Source of the DNA: Qipengyuania flava
Lineage (GTDB): Bacteria > Pseudomonadota > Alphaproteobacteria > Sphingomonadales > Sphingomonadaceae
Length of the DNA stretch: 64,000 nucleotides
Assembly: GCF_011762005.1 (NCBI RefSeq)
Contig: NZ_JAASQU010000002.1
Coordinates: forward strand, 124,001-188,000
Direction of reading: 5' to 3'
The position numbers were made by a program, and so were the translations under genes. Of the stretch, positions 20,231 to 29,579 are shown piece by piece. Position 1 is the stretch's first letter, and each line of letters opens with the position of its first letter. The notes beneath the pieces are model-generated. The model ran no database searches, was not told the DNA's origin, and saw nothing but the letters and a program-made list of their open reading frames with translations.

Positions 20231-20758
20231 TCAGGTCCGTTCGAGGTCACGCGCGAGCACGACATCGTCGTAGAGGGTGCCGCCGACATCGAAGCGGCGG
20301 GTGGCGATCTGGGCGAAGCCCTGCTTGGTATAGAAAGCGATCGCGCGATGGTTGTCGTTCTTCACGCCCAGCACCAGCCGGTCATAACCTGCCGCGCCGT
20401 CCAATGCATGGTCGAACAGCGCGGCAGCGGTGCCGGTACCGTGGAAGCGCGACAGCAGGTAGATCTTCTTCAGTTCGATATCGCCTTCGCGGGCCGCCTC
20501 GAGTTCGGGCGCGGTCAGCAGTGCGTAACCCACCGGCGCACCGTCCGCTTCCGCAAGCCACCCGCGCGCGCCATGCGCCAGCCGCTCGGCGAGATAGGCC
20601 GGGGCATGCTGCGTTTCGCAATGCGCGACCAGCGCGTTGCCGTCGATTACGCCGGCGAAGGTTTCGAGAAAGGTCGCATCGGCGACCAGCGACAGGCGTG
20701 CGGCATCCGACGACGACGCCTCGCGGATCGCGACATGGCCTGAGGGTGCACGAGTCAT
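20231..20758 (-). CDS. GNAT-family N-acetyltransferase
   Basis: 175 residues. The central part carries the acetyl-CoA-binding pattern of GNAT enzymes: beta strand 4 IELKKIYLL followed by a loop RFHGTGTAAAL (the Q/RxxGxG/A motif) and the C-terminal NDNHRAIAFYTKQGF strand-helix. It overlaps the stop of the homocysteine methyltransferase half (ATGA) and precedes the other metH half by six bases, so it is translated within the methionine synthase mRNA. Substrate is unknown; acylation of a small amine or of a protein are both possible. Confidence 0.85.
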   Translation of the reverse strand: MTRAPSGHVAIREASSSDAARLSLVADATFLETFAGVIDGNALVAHCETQHAPAYLAERLAHGARGWLAEADGAPVGYALLTAPELEAAREGDIELKKIYLLSRFHGTGTAAALFDHALDGAAGYDRLVLGVKNDNHRAIAFYTKQGFAQIATRRFDVGGTLYDDVVLARDLERT

Positions 20759-21795
20759 GCGGCTATCGAAAACGGCTCAAGCCCGGCGAGCCGCATTTCG
20801 GGGGTGATGGCGGGTGGCACGCGCGGGGCCAGCCCGGCCACGGCCTCGGCCATGGCGGCGATATGCGCGGGCGTCGAACCGCAGCACCCGCCGAGTGCAT
20901 TGATCCGCCGGTTCTCGGCCCAGACCCGCGTCAAGGCGGCGGTCGTTTCGGGAAGTTCGTCATATTCGCCCAGGTCATTGGGCAGCCCGGCATTGGGATA
21001 GGCCATCAGATAGGTATCCGCGACATCCGACAGCAACTGGACATGCGGGCGCAACTGTTCGGCACCAAAACTGCAATTGAGCCCGATGGTCAGCGGCTTG
21101 GCATGACGCACGGTGTACCAGAACGCCTCCACCGTATGACCGGACAGATTGCGCCCCGACAGATCGGTCAGCGTCAGCGAAATCATCAGCGGTATGTCGC
21201 GACCGAGCTCGCGCTCGAGCTGCTTCACCGCCATGATCGCGGCCTTGCAGTTGAGTGTGTCGAAAACGGTCTCGATCAGGATGAAATCGGCTCCGCCCTC
21301 GAGCAACGCCCGGCACTGCTCGACATAGACATCGGCAATCTCGTCGAAAGTGACCTCGCGATAGCCCGGGTCCTCGACATCGGGGGACAATGACAACGTC
21401 TTGTTGGTCGGCCCCACCGCTCCGGCGACGAAGCGCGGCACGCCATCGTCACGCGCGTCGATCGCCTTGCGGATGATGCGCGCTGCGGAGACATTGATCT
21501 CGTGGACCAGAGCCTCCGCACCGTAGTCGGCCTGGCTGATGCGATTGGCGTTGAAGGTGTTGGTTGCGAGGATGTGCGCCCCGGCGTCGATATAGCTGTC
21601 GCAAATCGTGCGGATCACCTGCGGCTGCGTCAGGTTCACGAGGTCGTTATTGCCCTTCTGCTCCTGCGTGAGATCGGTGCCCGCGGCATAGTCTTGTGCC
21701 GCGAGTCCCGCGCGCTGGATGGCGGTCCCGTAGGGGCCGTCCTTGATCAGGATCTGCTGCGCGGCGACAGCTTCGAACTCTTCGCGTTTGGTCAT
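20755..21795 (-). CDS. Methionine synthase homocysteine methyltransferase subunit (MetH N-terminal module)
   Basis: 346 residues from the ATG at 21795, which overlaps the metF stop (ATGA); the open frame upstream is antisense-like text within metF. It is a homocysteine S-methyltransferase barrel with zinc-ligand cysteines in GLNCSFG and GGCCGS. The N-terminal ILIKDGPYGTAIQ and LLEGGADFILIETVFD match MetH module 1. With the downstream 867-residue protein it reconstitutes full methionine synthase in two chains. Split MetH of this kind is familiar in sphingomonads. Confidence 0.93.
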   Translation of the reverse strand: MTKREEFEAVAAQQILIKDGPYGTAIQRAGLAAQDYAAGTDLTQEQKGNNDLVNLTQPQVIRTICDSYIDAGAHILATNTFNANRISQADYGAEALVHEINVSAARIIRKAIDARDDGVPRFVAGAVGPTNKTLSLSPDVEDPGYREVTFDEIADVYVEQCRALLEGGADFILIETVFDTLNCKAAIMAVKQLERELGRDIPLMISLTLTDLSGRNLSGHTVEAFWYTVRHAKPLTIGLNCSFGAEQLRPHVQLLSDVADTYLMAYPNAGLPNDLGEYDELPETTAALTRVWAENRRINALGGCCGSTPAHIAAMAEAVAGLAPRVPPAITPEMRLAGLEPFSIAA

Positions 21796-22718
21796 GCGGC
21801 AACTTTCGGGCGCAGACCGAGCATATGGCAGATCGCATAGCTCAGTTCGGCGCGATTGAGCGTGTAGAAGTGGAATTGGCGCACCCCGCCCGCGTAGAGG
21901 CGGCGGCACAGTTCGGCGGCGATTGTCGCGCTGACCAGCTGGCGCGCTTCGGGACGGTCGTCGAGCCCGTCGAACAGGCCTTCCATCCAGTCCGGGATGG
22001 CGGTGCCGCACAGGCCGGACATACGCTGGACTGCCGCGAAGCTGAGCACAGGCATGATGCCGGGGACAATTTCGCCCTCGATGCCGGCAGCCGCGGCACG
22101 ATCGCGGAAATCGAAGAAGCATTCGGGGTCGAAGAAGAACTGCGTAATCGCCCGGGTCGCGCCCGCCTCGAACTTTGCCTTCAAGTTGTCCAGATCGGCC
22201 TGCCGATCGGGCGAGTCCGGGTGGACTTCGGGATAGGCCGCCACCGAAATCTCGAAATCGGCCACGCGCTTGAGACCGGCGATCAGTTCGACCGCATTGC
22301 CATAGCCATCGGGATGCGGCCGGTATGTGCCTTGGCCGTCGGGTGCATCGCCGCGCAGCGCAACGATGTGACGGATCCCTTCGTCCCAGTAATGGCGGGC
22401 GACCTCGTCGACCTGGTCGCGCGTGGCCTCCACGCAGGTGAGATGCGCGGCGGCGGGTATGTTCGCCTCGTTCTGAATGCGCACGACCTGCTGGTGCGTG
22501 CGTTCGCGGGTCGAGCCACCTGCCCCATAGGTCACGCTTGCGAACCGGGGTCCCAGCGGCGCAAGTGTTTCCACGCTGCGCCACAGCGTTTCGCCCATCT
22601 TCTCGTTCTTGGGCGGGAAGAACTCGAAGCTCACCTCGATATCACCGGGCAGGCCCGAGAACAGCGGCGTCTCGAGAGCCCTCTGCGCTTCGCGCATCTG
22701 GTCCATCGTCGGGCTCAC
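21792..22718 (-). CDS. metF: 5,10-methylenetetrahydrofolate reductase
   Basis: 308 residues. FAD-dependent reduction of methylene-THF to methyl-THF, the methyl donor used by the methionine synthase encoded just downstream. The N-terminal SFEFFPPK (30-37, with the catalytic Glu32) and FDGLDDRPE-type tail fit the family. The start is GTG at 22718 in a GTGA overlap with the ArsR-methyltransferase stop; an ATG four codons later is a possible alternative. Operon: regulator, metF, metH part 1, GNAT, metH part 2. Confidence 0.95.
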   Translation of the reverse strand: MSPTMDQMREAQRALETPLFSGLPGDIEVSFEFFPPKNEKMGETLWRSVETLAPLGPRFASVTYGAGGSTRERTHQQVVRIQNEANIPAAAHLTCVEATRDQVDEVARHYWDEGIRHIVALRGDAPDGQGTYRPHPDGYGNAVELIAGLKRVADFEISVAAYPEVHPDSPDRQADLDNLKAKFEAGATRAITQFFFDPECFFDFRDRAAAAGIEGEIVPGIMPVLSFAAVQRMSGLCGTAIPDWMEGLFDGLDDRPEARQLVSATIAAELCRRLYAGGVRQFHFYTLNRAELSYAICHMLGLRPKVAA

Positions 22719-23686
22719 GAGGCCAACTCCCGCTCCGCCGCGCGGCGTTGCGCGATCCAGATCTTCACCACCAGTTCTCCATCTTCCAGAGCGATCGGCG
22801 CAGCGGGTTCAAACCCCGCTGCATCCAGCATTCCGGCCAAAGCGGAATCTTCGAAACCGAGCCGCGCATGCGCATGGCGATCGCGCAGCTCCTCGCGCTG
22901 GTGCGCGGCGAAATCGACAATCGCCACCCGTCCATCGGGCCGGGTAACGCGTGCAGCCTCTGCGAGCACGATTGCGGGTGCCTGCGCAAAATGCAGAACC
23001 TGGTGGAACAGCACCGTGTCGAAGCTGTCCGCTGCGAAAGGCAGCGAACCGAAATCGCCCTGGACCAGTTCGACCCGCTCGGCCGGCAAATGCTGCAGCT
23101 TGGCACGCGCCACACGGAGCATCGCCAGGCTCTTGTCGAGCGCGACGATACGCTCGGCCCGTTCGGCGAACAGTTCGGCCATGCGCCCCGTCCCCGTGCC
23201 GATATCGAGCAGGCGACCGAGCGGCCGTGCCTCGAGGGCCCGCGCCAGCGCGGCCTCGACCGCTTCATCGGAGGAATGCATCCGGCGAAGCTCGTCCCAA
23301 TCTTCCGCATGGTCGGAAAAATAGGCCAGCGCTTCGCTTTCGCGGTGCTCGCGAATCTCGGCCAGCTTGCGTCGGTCCTGGCGACATTCCTCGGCGAATT
23401 GCGCGTCTGCCGCTTCGGCCTCGACCAGCAGTTCGGCAACCGCGCGGCTCAGTGGTGGTGCCTCGCCCGAATTGGCTCCCGCGCGCAGGAATACCCAGCT
23501 ACCCTCGCGCCGCCGTTCGGCCAGCCCTGCGTCGCACAATATGCCGATATGGCGCGAAACACGTGGCTGGCTCTGGCCAAGCACCTGCGCAACCTCGCCG
23601 ACGGCCAACTCCATCGAGCCGAGCAAGCGCATGATACGCAGGCGCGTCGGGTCGGCGAGAGCGCGGAAGATCAGTTCGGTTCGCAT
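22715..23686 (-). CDS. ArsR-type regulator fused to SAM-dependent methyltransferase
   Basis: 323 residues. The N-terminus is an ArsR-family winged helix (about 5-70; recognition region GEVAQVLGQSQPRVSRHIG at 30-48). The C-terminal half is a class I methyltransferase fold with the SAM-binding loop DIGTGTGRMA at 161-170, the acidic strand end VALDKS, and VQGDFGSLPFAADSFD. It heads the metF-metH operon, so an attractive inference is that it senses S-adenosylmethionine or S-adenosylhomocysteine through the methyltransferase fold and represses the operon through the palindrome just upstream of its own start. Methyltransferase activity itself is not established. It has no metal-binding ArsR cysteines. 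Confidence 0.9.
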   Translation of the reverse strand: MRTELIFRALADPTRLRIMRLLGSMELAVGEVAQVLGQSQPRVSRHIGILCDAGLAERRREGSWVFLRAGANSGEAPPLSRAVAELLVEAEAADAQFAEECRQDRRKLAEIREHRESEALAYFSDHAEDWDELRRMHSSDEAVEAALARALEARPLGRLLDIGTGTGRMAELFAERAERIVALDKSLAMLRVARAKLQHLPAERVELVQGDFGSLPFAADSFDTVLFHQVLHFAQAPAIVLAEAARVTRPDGRVAIVDFAAHQREELRDRHAHARLGFEDSALAGMLDAAGFEPAAPIALEDGELVVKIWIAQRRAAERELAS

Positions 23687-23696
23687 TGCTCAAATG

Positions 23697-23718
23697 GATA
23701 TAAAGATATTTTTATATC
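23697..23718. promoter_or_regulatory. Candidate operator of the met operon (perfect 8-bp inverted repeat)
   Basis: GATATAAA and TTTATATC are exact inverted repeats with a 6-base spacer, in a short AT-rich island ten bases upstream of the ArsR-methyltransferase start. Size and symmetry suit an ArsR-family dimer, and the position would block initiation. The AT content is striking against the GC-rich surroundings. Confidence 0.7.
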
Positions 23719-23816
23719 TGTAAATCACCTTCCGCCATAGACTGCGAACGCGTGGAACCGGTCTTTGACAACGTTCGACACCGTATGTTTACCTATCTGG
23801 AGGAAACCGGTGGACC

Positions 23817-25835
23817 ATGGTCCGCCGCCCATCCCATCACGCCGCCGAACGCGAGCGTTTCGTCGAAGACCTGCTCGCCATCATGACGGTCGAGGAGAAG
23901 GCGGGACAGTTGGCCGCGCTGCCGGTCCCAGACCCCGACAACACGGACGAGATCGAAGCCGTGCGCGCCGAATTGCGACGCGGGCGGCTGGGAACGCTAG
24001 TGGGACGTGCCGATCCCGGACGCTTGGCTTCGTGCCAGAAACTCGCGATCGAGGGTTCCCGTCTCGGAATCCCGATGCTTTTCGCCGACACGCCGGGACG
24101 AGGGACGGGCGTGGTCATGCCCGCACCGCTCGCCCTCGCCGCCACGTGGTCCCCCGCGACCGTCACCCGTGTGGCCCGCACCATTGCCGCCGAAGCACGC
24201 GCGGCGGGCAACACCTGGCTGCTCGCGCCAGAGGTCGGCCTGAACACCGGCAGCGATGATCGCGTATTGGCCGATTGCTGGGGGGAATCCGAAGTTCTCG
24301 CCCGCTTTCTGGCTGCGGCCACGATCCGCGGCTATCAGGCGGACGACAGCGACGACGCAGGCGTGCTCGCATGTCTGCGTACCGACGGCGCGAGCTGGAC
24401 CGACCGCCGGACACCCGAACTTCTGACCGAAAAGCTCCGGCTGGTGGCCGGGATTCTGCGCAATACGCCGCCGGGCAGCGTGGCCTTGGGACGGCTCGTG
24501 GAATCTGGCGACGATGCCGAGAACATCGATCGGGCTGCCCCTCCCATCGCAGGGCCGGGAAGTTTCGACGGCATCGATCTGGCCGAATGGAGCGCGATCG
24601 CCCGGGCCGCCGGGCACACCGCACCAGCCGATCTGCTGTCGGCCATGCCGGTCGATGCAATCGTGGAAGCGGTAACCGAAGGGCGGATTCCGCTTCGCCA
24701 GCTCGATGATGCGGTGCGCAAGGTCCTTGGTGCAAAATACGATCTCGATCTCTTCCGCACCCAGGCCAACGGCGCCACGAAGGCGAACAACTGGTCTCCG
24801 GAACTCGCGCGCGAGACCGCACTGGACAGCGCGCGCCATGCGATCGTTCTGCTGCGCAACGCGCCCGTCCTGCTTCCACTCGACATCGCGTCGGGCGAAA
24901 TCCTGCTTGTCGGACATGCTGCGGCGGATCGCGGACTGCCCAATGGCGAGGCGGGAGGCGAGGCAGCCAGCCTGGTCGACGGCTTGGAAGCGCTCGGTCT
25001 GGCGCATCGCTGCGTCCCCGGGCTGGCATTGCGTGAAGAGGGGGAAAGCTGGGATCTGCGCGACGCGGACAATATGGCGATCGGCATGGCCAGCGAGGCC
25101 GCACGTCGGGCCGGAACCGTCATCGTGGCCTTGGGTCCGTGTAGTGAACTCGGTGCCGCGCAGCGCACGCTGCTTGAATCGCTCCACGCGATCAATCCCA
25201 ACATCGTGCTGGTCACACTGGGCTCGCGACCGCTCGATCCGATCGTCCGCGGCACGCGCATGCCTTGCGTGCTCCACGCCGGGCAATTGGGTAGCATGTC
25301 GGGGCATGCAATCGCCGAAGTGCTGACCGGCGAGTTCGCGCCGCGGGGGCGCCTGCCCCTTGCCCTGGTCGATGAGGGTCGCCCGGACCTGCCGCTCGGC
25401 CACGGAATGGGATACTGCGAATTCGCCCTTGGCGAGACCGGCGTCGAGCTGAGCTACGACCGCATTATCCTCAGTACGGTGCTGAAGAACCGCGGCCCAC
25501 GCGAGGGCACCGCGACGGTGCAACTGTATCTGCGTCGCCCGGACAAGCGGGGCAGTTCACCTGCCGAACTCGCCGATTTTCAGCGCATCTCGTTGATGGC
25601 GGGCGAGACCCGGCGGCTGATGTTCGAGGTAAGCGGGGATCACCTCGGTCGCTTCGAACGCAATGGACGGTTCGTCGTCCAGCCCGGCCCCTACGATCTC
25701 GCGCTCGGCCTAAGCGAACAACAGGCTCGACCGACCAGCGTAGCGGTACTGCCCACGCTTGCCGAAACGATGACTCGCGCAATGGCAGCCGGCCCGCTGC
25801 CCGCGCTCTTCGACCGATTGAGGGATACCGGCTGA
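23817..25835 (+). CDS. Glycoside hydrolase family 3-like protein, probably inactive
   Basis: 672 residues, without an evident signal peptide. The overall plan is GH3: an N-terminal barrel (about 15-305), a C-terminal alpha/beta domain (about 330-540) and a fibronectin III-like domain (about 560-650). However, key residues are changed. The nucleophile motif normally written SDW reads AEW (E257 in DGIDLAEW), and the substrate-binding KHF region reads CLRTDGAS near 186-193. The DTPGRG segment near 91 is kept. Most likely it has lost glycosidase activity or changed reaction; a binding or regulatory role is possible. The start is the ATG with GGAGGAAA about ten bases upstream. It stands alone, divergent from the met operon and upstream of moaA. 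Confidence 0.85.
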   Translation: MVRRPSHHAAERERFVEDLLAIMTVEEKAGQLAALPVPDPDNTDEIEAVRAELRRGRLGTLVGRADPGRLASCQKLAIEGSRLGIPMLFADTPGRGTGVVMPAPLALAATWSPATVTRVARTIAAEARAAGNTWLLAPEVGLNTGSDDRVLADCWGESEVLARFLAAATIRGYQADDSDDAGVLACLRTDGASWTDRRTPELLTEKLRLVAGILRNTPPGSVALGRLVESGDDAENIDRAAPPIAGPGSFDGIDLAEWSAIARAAGHTAPADLLSAMPVDAIVEAVTEGRIPLRQLDDAVRKVLGAKYDLDLFRTQANGATKANNWSPELARETALDSARHAIVLLRNAPVLLPLDIASGEILLVGHAAADRGLPNGEAGGEAASLVDGLEALGLAHRCVPGLALREEGESWDLRDADNMAIGMASEAARRAGTVIVALGPCSELGAAQRTLLESLHAINPNIVLVTLGSRPLDPIVRGTRMPCVLHAGQLGSMSGHAIAEVLTGEFAPRGRLPLALVDEGRPDLPLGHGMGYCEFALGETGVELSYDRIILSTVLKNRGPREGTATVQLYLRRPDKRGSSPAELADFQRISLMAGETRRLMFEVSGDHLGRFERNGRFVVQPGPYDLALGLSEQQARPTSVAVLPTLAETMTRAMAAGPLPALFDRLRDTG

Positions 25836-25880
25836 GCGATTTCGGTTTCGGCACCGTTGCCGCATGTGTAGAGCCTCCAC

Positions 25881-26858
25881 ATGCGCGATGCTCATGGCCG
25901 CTCGATCGATTACATTCGCCTGTCGGTGACCGACCGCTGCAACCTGCGCTGCACCTATTGCATGGCGGAAGACATGCAGTTCCTGCCGCGCCGCGACCTG
26001 CTGACGTTCGAGGAGATCGAAACGCTTTGCGCGCATCTCGTAACGCGCGGGGTGCGCCGGATCCGCCTGACCGGCGGCGAACCATTGGTGCGCAAGGGAA
26101 TCGTCGACCTCGTTCGGCGGATCGCCGCGCTGAGCGCGCACGGCCTCGAGGAGGTGACGCTCACCACCAATGGAACGCGCTTGCCCGAAATGGCGAACGA
26201 TCTTGCCGAGGCCGGTATCCGGCGGGTCAACATCAGTCTCGATACGCTCGACCGCGCGCGTTTTGCCGAGCTCACGCGACGCGACGAGTTCGACCGCGTG
26301 GTTGCAGGTATCGATACAGCGCTGGCAGCCGGGATAGCGGTGCGTATCAACACGGTCGCGATGAACGGCATCAATGAGCGCGAGATGGTCGACCTGCTCG
26401 CCTGGAGCGGCAGGCGCGGCTGCGATCTCGCGCTGATCGAGGCGATGCCGCTGGGCGAGGTTTCGCTCGATCGGCAATCGACGCATCTGCCGTTAGACGC
26501 CGTCCGCCGCGATCTCGAACGCGCGTTCACGTTGGTCCCCTCGCTCCACCGGACCGGCGGCCCGGCACGCTATTACGACGTCGCCGAGACGCAGACGCGC
26601 CTGGGGCTGATAACGCCGCTCACCGAGAACTTCTGCGCTGGCTGCAATCGCATCCGCATTGCCGCAACCGGGACTGTCTATGGCTGCCTCGGGCACGACC
26701 AGAAGGTCGAACTGCGCGATGTCATACGTGGCGGGGGCGAGGAGGCGCTCGATGCCGCGCTCGACACGCTGCTGGCCGGCAAGCCGCTACGACACGATTT
26801 CGACATCGCCCGCCGCGAGCCTGCTCTGACGCGGCACATGAGCGTCACCGGCGGCTAG
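25881..26858 (+). CDS. moaA: GTP 3',8-cyclase, molybdenum cofactor biosynthesis
   Basis: 325 residues, the normal MoaA length. A radical-SAM [4Fe-4S] cluster is bound by C20, C24 and C27 (CNLRCTYC), and the C-terminal cluster by C252, C255 and C269. The protein ends in VTGG, the conserved terminal GG pair needed for activity. It makes the first intermediate of molybdenum cofactor, which the PaoABC-like enzyme at 47579-51257 requires. Its TAG stop shares the palindrome CTAG with the convergent arsH stop. Confidence 0.97.
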   Translation: MRDAHGRSIDYIRLSVTDRCNLRCTYCMAEDMQFLPRRDLLTFEEIETLCAHLVTRGVRRIRLTGGEPLVRKGIVDLVRRIAALSAHGLEEVTLTTNGTRLPEMANDLAEAGIRRVNISLDTLDRARFAELTRRDEFDRVVAGIDTALAAGIAVRINTVAMNGINEREMVDLLAWSGRRGCDLALIEAMPLGEVSLDRQSTHLPLDAVRRDLERAFTLVPSLHRTGGPARYYDVAETQTRLGLITPLTENFCAGCNRIRIAATGTVYGCLGHDQKVELRDVIRGGGEEALDAALDTLLAGKPLRHDFDIARREPALTRHMSVTGG

Positions 26859-27607
26859 CGCGAGAGCCCTGCCGCCTCGACATGGGTGTCGACCGGTTCG
26901 TCGCGGTCCTTGCGCTCCGAATAGCGGTCGACAAGCTGGTCCGAATGACCCCGCAACAGCACGGTGAAACGCGTCAGTTCCTCCGCCACGTCGACGATTC
27001 GGTCGTAATAGCTCGAGGGGCGCATCCGCCCCGCTTCGTCGAACTCCATATAGGCCTTGGCCACGCTCGACTGGTTGGGAATGGTGAACATCCGCATCCA
27101 ACGCCCCAGTACGCGTAGCGTGTTGATGCTGTTGAACGATTGTGAGCCGGCGGACACCTGCATTACCGCCAGCGTACGCCCCTGCGTGGGCCGCAGCCCC
27201 TTGTAGGCGAGCGGCAGGTGATCGATTTGCGTCTTCATGATGCCGGTGATTTGGCCGTGCCGCTCGGGGCTGCACCACACCTGTCCTTCGGACCAGAGCG
27301 AGTGTTCGCGCAATTCGGCGACCGCGGGGTGATCGTCGTCCTTCACCTGATCGGGCAGCGGCAGGTCGGACGGATCGAATATCCGCGTTTCGCACCCGAA
27401 ATACTGTAACAGCCGGGCGGTTTCCTCGATCACGCCACGCGAGAAGGAACGCTCGCGCAGCGAACCGTAGAGCAGCAGGATACGCGGCTTGTGATCGAGC
27501 GGACCCAGCCCGGCTGAGGGTTGACGATGCGCGAATTCGGGCCGCAGAGCGGGCAGGCGATCGGGATCGCTCAGCGTACGCAGGCGGGTAAATGATGGGG
27601 GCGTCAT
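26855..27607 (-). CDS. arsH: Arsenical resistance flavoprotein ArsH
   Basis: 250 residues, typical for ArsH. An NADPH-dependent FMN reductase-type flavodoxin fold; the FMN phosphate loop is [10 protein letters not shown], followed by LPLPDQ and [14 protein letters not shown]. ArsH enzymes oxidise trivalent organoarsenicals or act as quinone/azo reductases. Final gene of the arsR-arsC-acr3-arsH operon, with its ATG overlapping the acr3 stop by four bases. Confidence 0.95.
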   Translation of the reverse strand: MTPPSFTRLRTLSDPDRLPALRPEFAHRQPSAGLGPLDHKPRILLLYGSLRERSFSRGVIEETARLLQYFGCETRIFDPSDLPLPDQVKDDDHPAVAELREHSLWSEGQVWCSPERHGQITGIMKTQIDHLPLAYKGLRPTQGRTLAVMQVSAGSQSFNSINTLRVLGRWMRMFTIPNQSSVAKAYMEFDEAGRMRPSSYYDRIVDVAEELTRFTVLLRGHSDQLVDRYSERKDRDEPVDTHVEAAGLSR

Positions 27608-28674
27608 GCGTTTGTTCTCTGGGGTGCTGTCATGGGAAACCAGCGCCGGCCCAGTCGGGTAGCGACACCGACCAGCGCAATCAGCACGGGCACTTCGACC
27701 AGCGGGCCGATGACTGCGGCGAAGGCGACCGGGGAAGCCAGTCCGAAAGCGGCGATCGCCACGGCGATCGCCAGTTCGAAATTGTTGCCCGCCGCGGTAA
27801 ATGCCACCGCAGTGGTGCGCGGATAATCGGCCTCGATCAGCTTGCCCATCCAGAAGCTGATCAGGAACTGGACCACGAAGTAGATCGTCAGCGGGATCGC
27901 GATCTTCACGACATCACCGGGAATGGTCAGGATTTCGCTACCCTTCAGGCTGAACATGGCGACGATGGTGAACAGCAAGGCCCCAAGGGTTAGCGGGCCG
28001 ATGCGCGGCAGGAATTGGGTCTCGTACCATTGCTCGCCCCGCGCGCGCACCAGCCAGCGGCGGGTCAGGAAACCGGCGAGGAAGGGAATACCGAGATAGA
28101 TCGCCACTGCCTGCGCCACGGTCCAGAAGGCGACATCGATCACGCTGCCTTCGAGCCCGAACAGCGGCGGCAGGACGCTCAGGAAGAACCAGGCGTAGGC
28201 GCTGAAAAACAGGATCTGGAAAATCGAGTTGAAGGCGACCAGGGCGGCGACATACTGGTTGTCTCCGCGTGCGAGCTGGTTCCACACGATGACCATCGCG
28301 ATGCAGCGCGCCAGCCCGATCAGGATAAGGCCGGTCATGTAGGCGGGCTCGTCGGACAGGAAGATCACCGCCAGCGCGAACATCAGCACCGGACCGATGA
28401 TCCAGTTCTGGACCAGCGAGATCGCCAGCACGCGCTTGTCCTCGAACACGCGCGGAAGCTCTTCGTAGCGGACCCTGGCGAGCGGCGGATACATCATCGC
28501 AATCAGCCCGATCGCAATCGGAATATTGGTCGTGCCGATACTCATGGCGTCGATTGCGGCGGGGAGGCCTTCGACCAGCGAACCGAGCAGGACGCCTCCC
28601 GCCATGGCGAGAAAAATCCATAGCGTCAGGTAGCGATCCAGGAAGGACAGGTGCGGGCGCGATGCACCGGTCAT
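27604..28674 (-). CDS. acr3: ACR3-family arsenite efflux permease
   Basis: About 356 residues with ten predicted membrane helices. Begins [15 protein letters not shown], as usual for ACR3, and has the conserved cysteine in helix 4 ([16 protein letters not shown]). Exports arsenite (and possibly antimonite) using the proton gradient. The ATG at 28674 is preferred since GGAG lies nine bases upstream; an in-frame ATG at 28689 within the end of arsC is an alternative. Works with ArsC, which supplies arsenite from arsenate. Confidence 0.95.
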   Translation of the reverse strand: MTGASRPHLSFLDRYLTLWIFLAMAGGVLLGSLVEGLPAAIDAMSIGTTNIPIAIGLIAMMYPPLARVRYEELPRVFEDKRVLAISLVQNWIIGPVLMFALAVIFLSDEPAYMTGLILIGLARCIAMVIVWNQLARGDNQYVAALVAFNSIFQILFFSAYAWFFLSVLPPLFGLEGSVIDVAFWTVAQAVAIYLGIPFLAGFLTRRWLVRARGEQWYETQFLPRIGPLTLGALLFTIVAMFSLKGSEILTIPGDVVKIAIPLTIYFVVQFLISFWMGKLIEADYPRTTAVAFTAAGNNFELAIAVAIAAFGLASPVAFAAVIGPLVEVPVLIALVGVATRLGRRWFPMTAPQRTNA

Positions 28675-28675
28675 C

Positions 28676-29110
28676 TCAGGCAGCTCCATCGATCCGGTTG
28701 CCGTCGACGTCCACGACCTTCTGGCCGTCTTCCTTGCTGAAAGCGCCTCGCTGCTGGACCGGCAACAGATCGAGCACCGCTTCCGAAGGGCGGCACAGTT
28801 TCACACCCAGCGGCGATACCACCAAGGGCCGATTGATCAGCACCGGATGCGCCATCATGGCATCGACCAGTGCGGTATCGGCAAGGCTATCATCATCGAG
28901 GCCGAGTTCGGCATAGGGCGTCCCCTTTTCCCGCAGCAACGCACGCGGAGAGATACCCGCGCGCTCGATTAGCTGTTCGAGCATGGTACGGCTTGGCGGC
29001 GTCTTGAGATATTCCACCACATGCGGCTCGATCCCCGAATTGCGGATCATGGCGAGCGTGTTGCGCGAGGTCCCGCAATCGGGATTGTGGTAGATGACAA
29101 TGTCGGTCAC
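28676..29110 (-). CDS. arsC: Glutaredoxin-dependent arsenate reductase
   Basis: 144 residues. The catalytic Cys12 lies in [12 protein letters not shown], and [20 protein letters not shown] holds the arginines that bind arsenate. This is the thioredoxin-fold, glutathione/glutaredoxin-linked class. The start is GTG at 29110 with AAGGA eight bases upstream. Second gene of the ars operon. Confidence 0.95.
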   Translation of the reverse strand: MTDIVIYHNPDCGTSRNTLAMIRNSGIEPHVVEYLKTPPSRTMLEQLIERAGISPRALLREKGTPYAELGLDDDSLADTALVDAMMAHPVLINRPLVVSPLGVKLCRPSEAVLDLLPVQQRGAFSKEDGQKVVDVDGNRIDGAA

Positions 29111-29122
29111 GGATGCGATCCT

Positions 29123-29452
29123 TCAGCAGCAGGAGAGTTCGGCGATCAGCGGCTCGCACAATTCGGCGCGGCCCTGGCAGCAGTCATTGGCGAGAAAGAG
29201 CATCAGGGCGCGCAGCGTATCCATGCTGGCGTGCTGAATCTGTTGGCGACCGCGCTTTTCTGACGTGACCAGCCCCGCTTTCGCCAGCACTGCGAGATGG
29301 GTCGAAAAGGTACTTTGCGACAGCTGCGACAGGTCGACCAGCTCGCCCGTGGACAGTCCGCCCGGTGCGTATTTCACCAGCGCGCGGAACGCCTCCAATC
29401 GCGTCGGGTGCGACAGCGCAGCAAGCGCGGCGAGGGCCTGTTCGGGGTTCAT
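29123..29452 (-). CDS. arsR: ArsR-family arsenic-responsive repressor
   Basis: 109 residues from the ATG at 29452 (MNPEQALAALAALSHPTR), which fits the family; the frame is open 12 codons upstream. A winged helix with LSQSTFSTHLAVLAKAGLV. Metal-ligand cysteines lie at the C-terminus (NDCCQGRAELCEPL... ending SCC), as in ArsR types that bind arsenite away from the DNA-binding helix. It heads the ars operon and probably represses it through palindromes just upstream. Confidence 0.93.
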   Translation of the reverse strand: MNPEQALAALAALSHPTRLEAFRALVKYAPGGLSTGELVDLSQLSQSTFSTHLAVLAKAGLVTSEKRGRQQIQHASMDTLRALMLFLANDCCQGRAELCEPLIAELSCC

Positions 29453-29474
29453 GCATCGGGATTTAACGATACTT

Positions 29475-29488
29475 TTGCATCTCTGCAA
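29475..29488. promoter_or_regulatory. Inverted repeat upstream of arsR
   Basis: TTGCA-TCTC-TGCAA, a perfect 5-bp repeat with 4-base spacer, 22 bases upstream of the arsR ATG. One of two candidate ArsR operator sites in the divergent arsR/DUF1499 gap. Confidence 0.45.
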
Positions 29489-29493
29489 GATCC

Positions 29494-29509
29494 ATCGGAA
29501 TTTTCCGAT
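29494..29509. promoter_or_regulatory. Inverted repeat in the arsR/DUF1499 divergent gap
   Basis: ATCGGAA-TT-TTCCGAT, a perfect 7-bp repeat with 2-base spacer, 41 bases upstream of arsR and 70 bases upstream of the DUF1499 gene. Could serve either divergent promoter. Confidence 0.5.
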
Positions 29510-29579
29510 AAATCTGGTCGATCAACCAACTGCCAATTGCGCAATTGCAGCCTCGCGCCGCTCCGCTAGGATGCGGGCC

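Noticed and set aside
23765-23793. TTGACA with 17-base spacer and TTTACC as a promoter for the GH3-like gene
   Set aside because: The -35 is perfect but the -10 matches poorly, so I do not list it as a feature.
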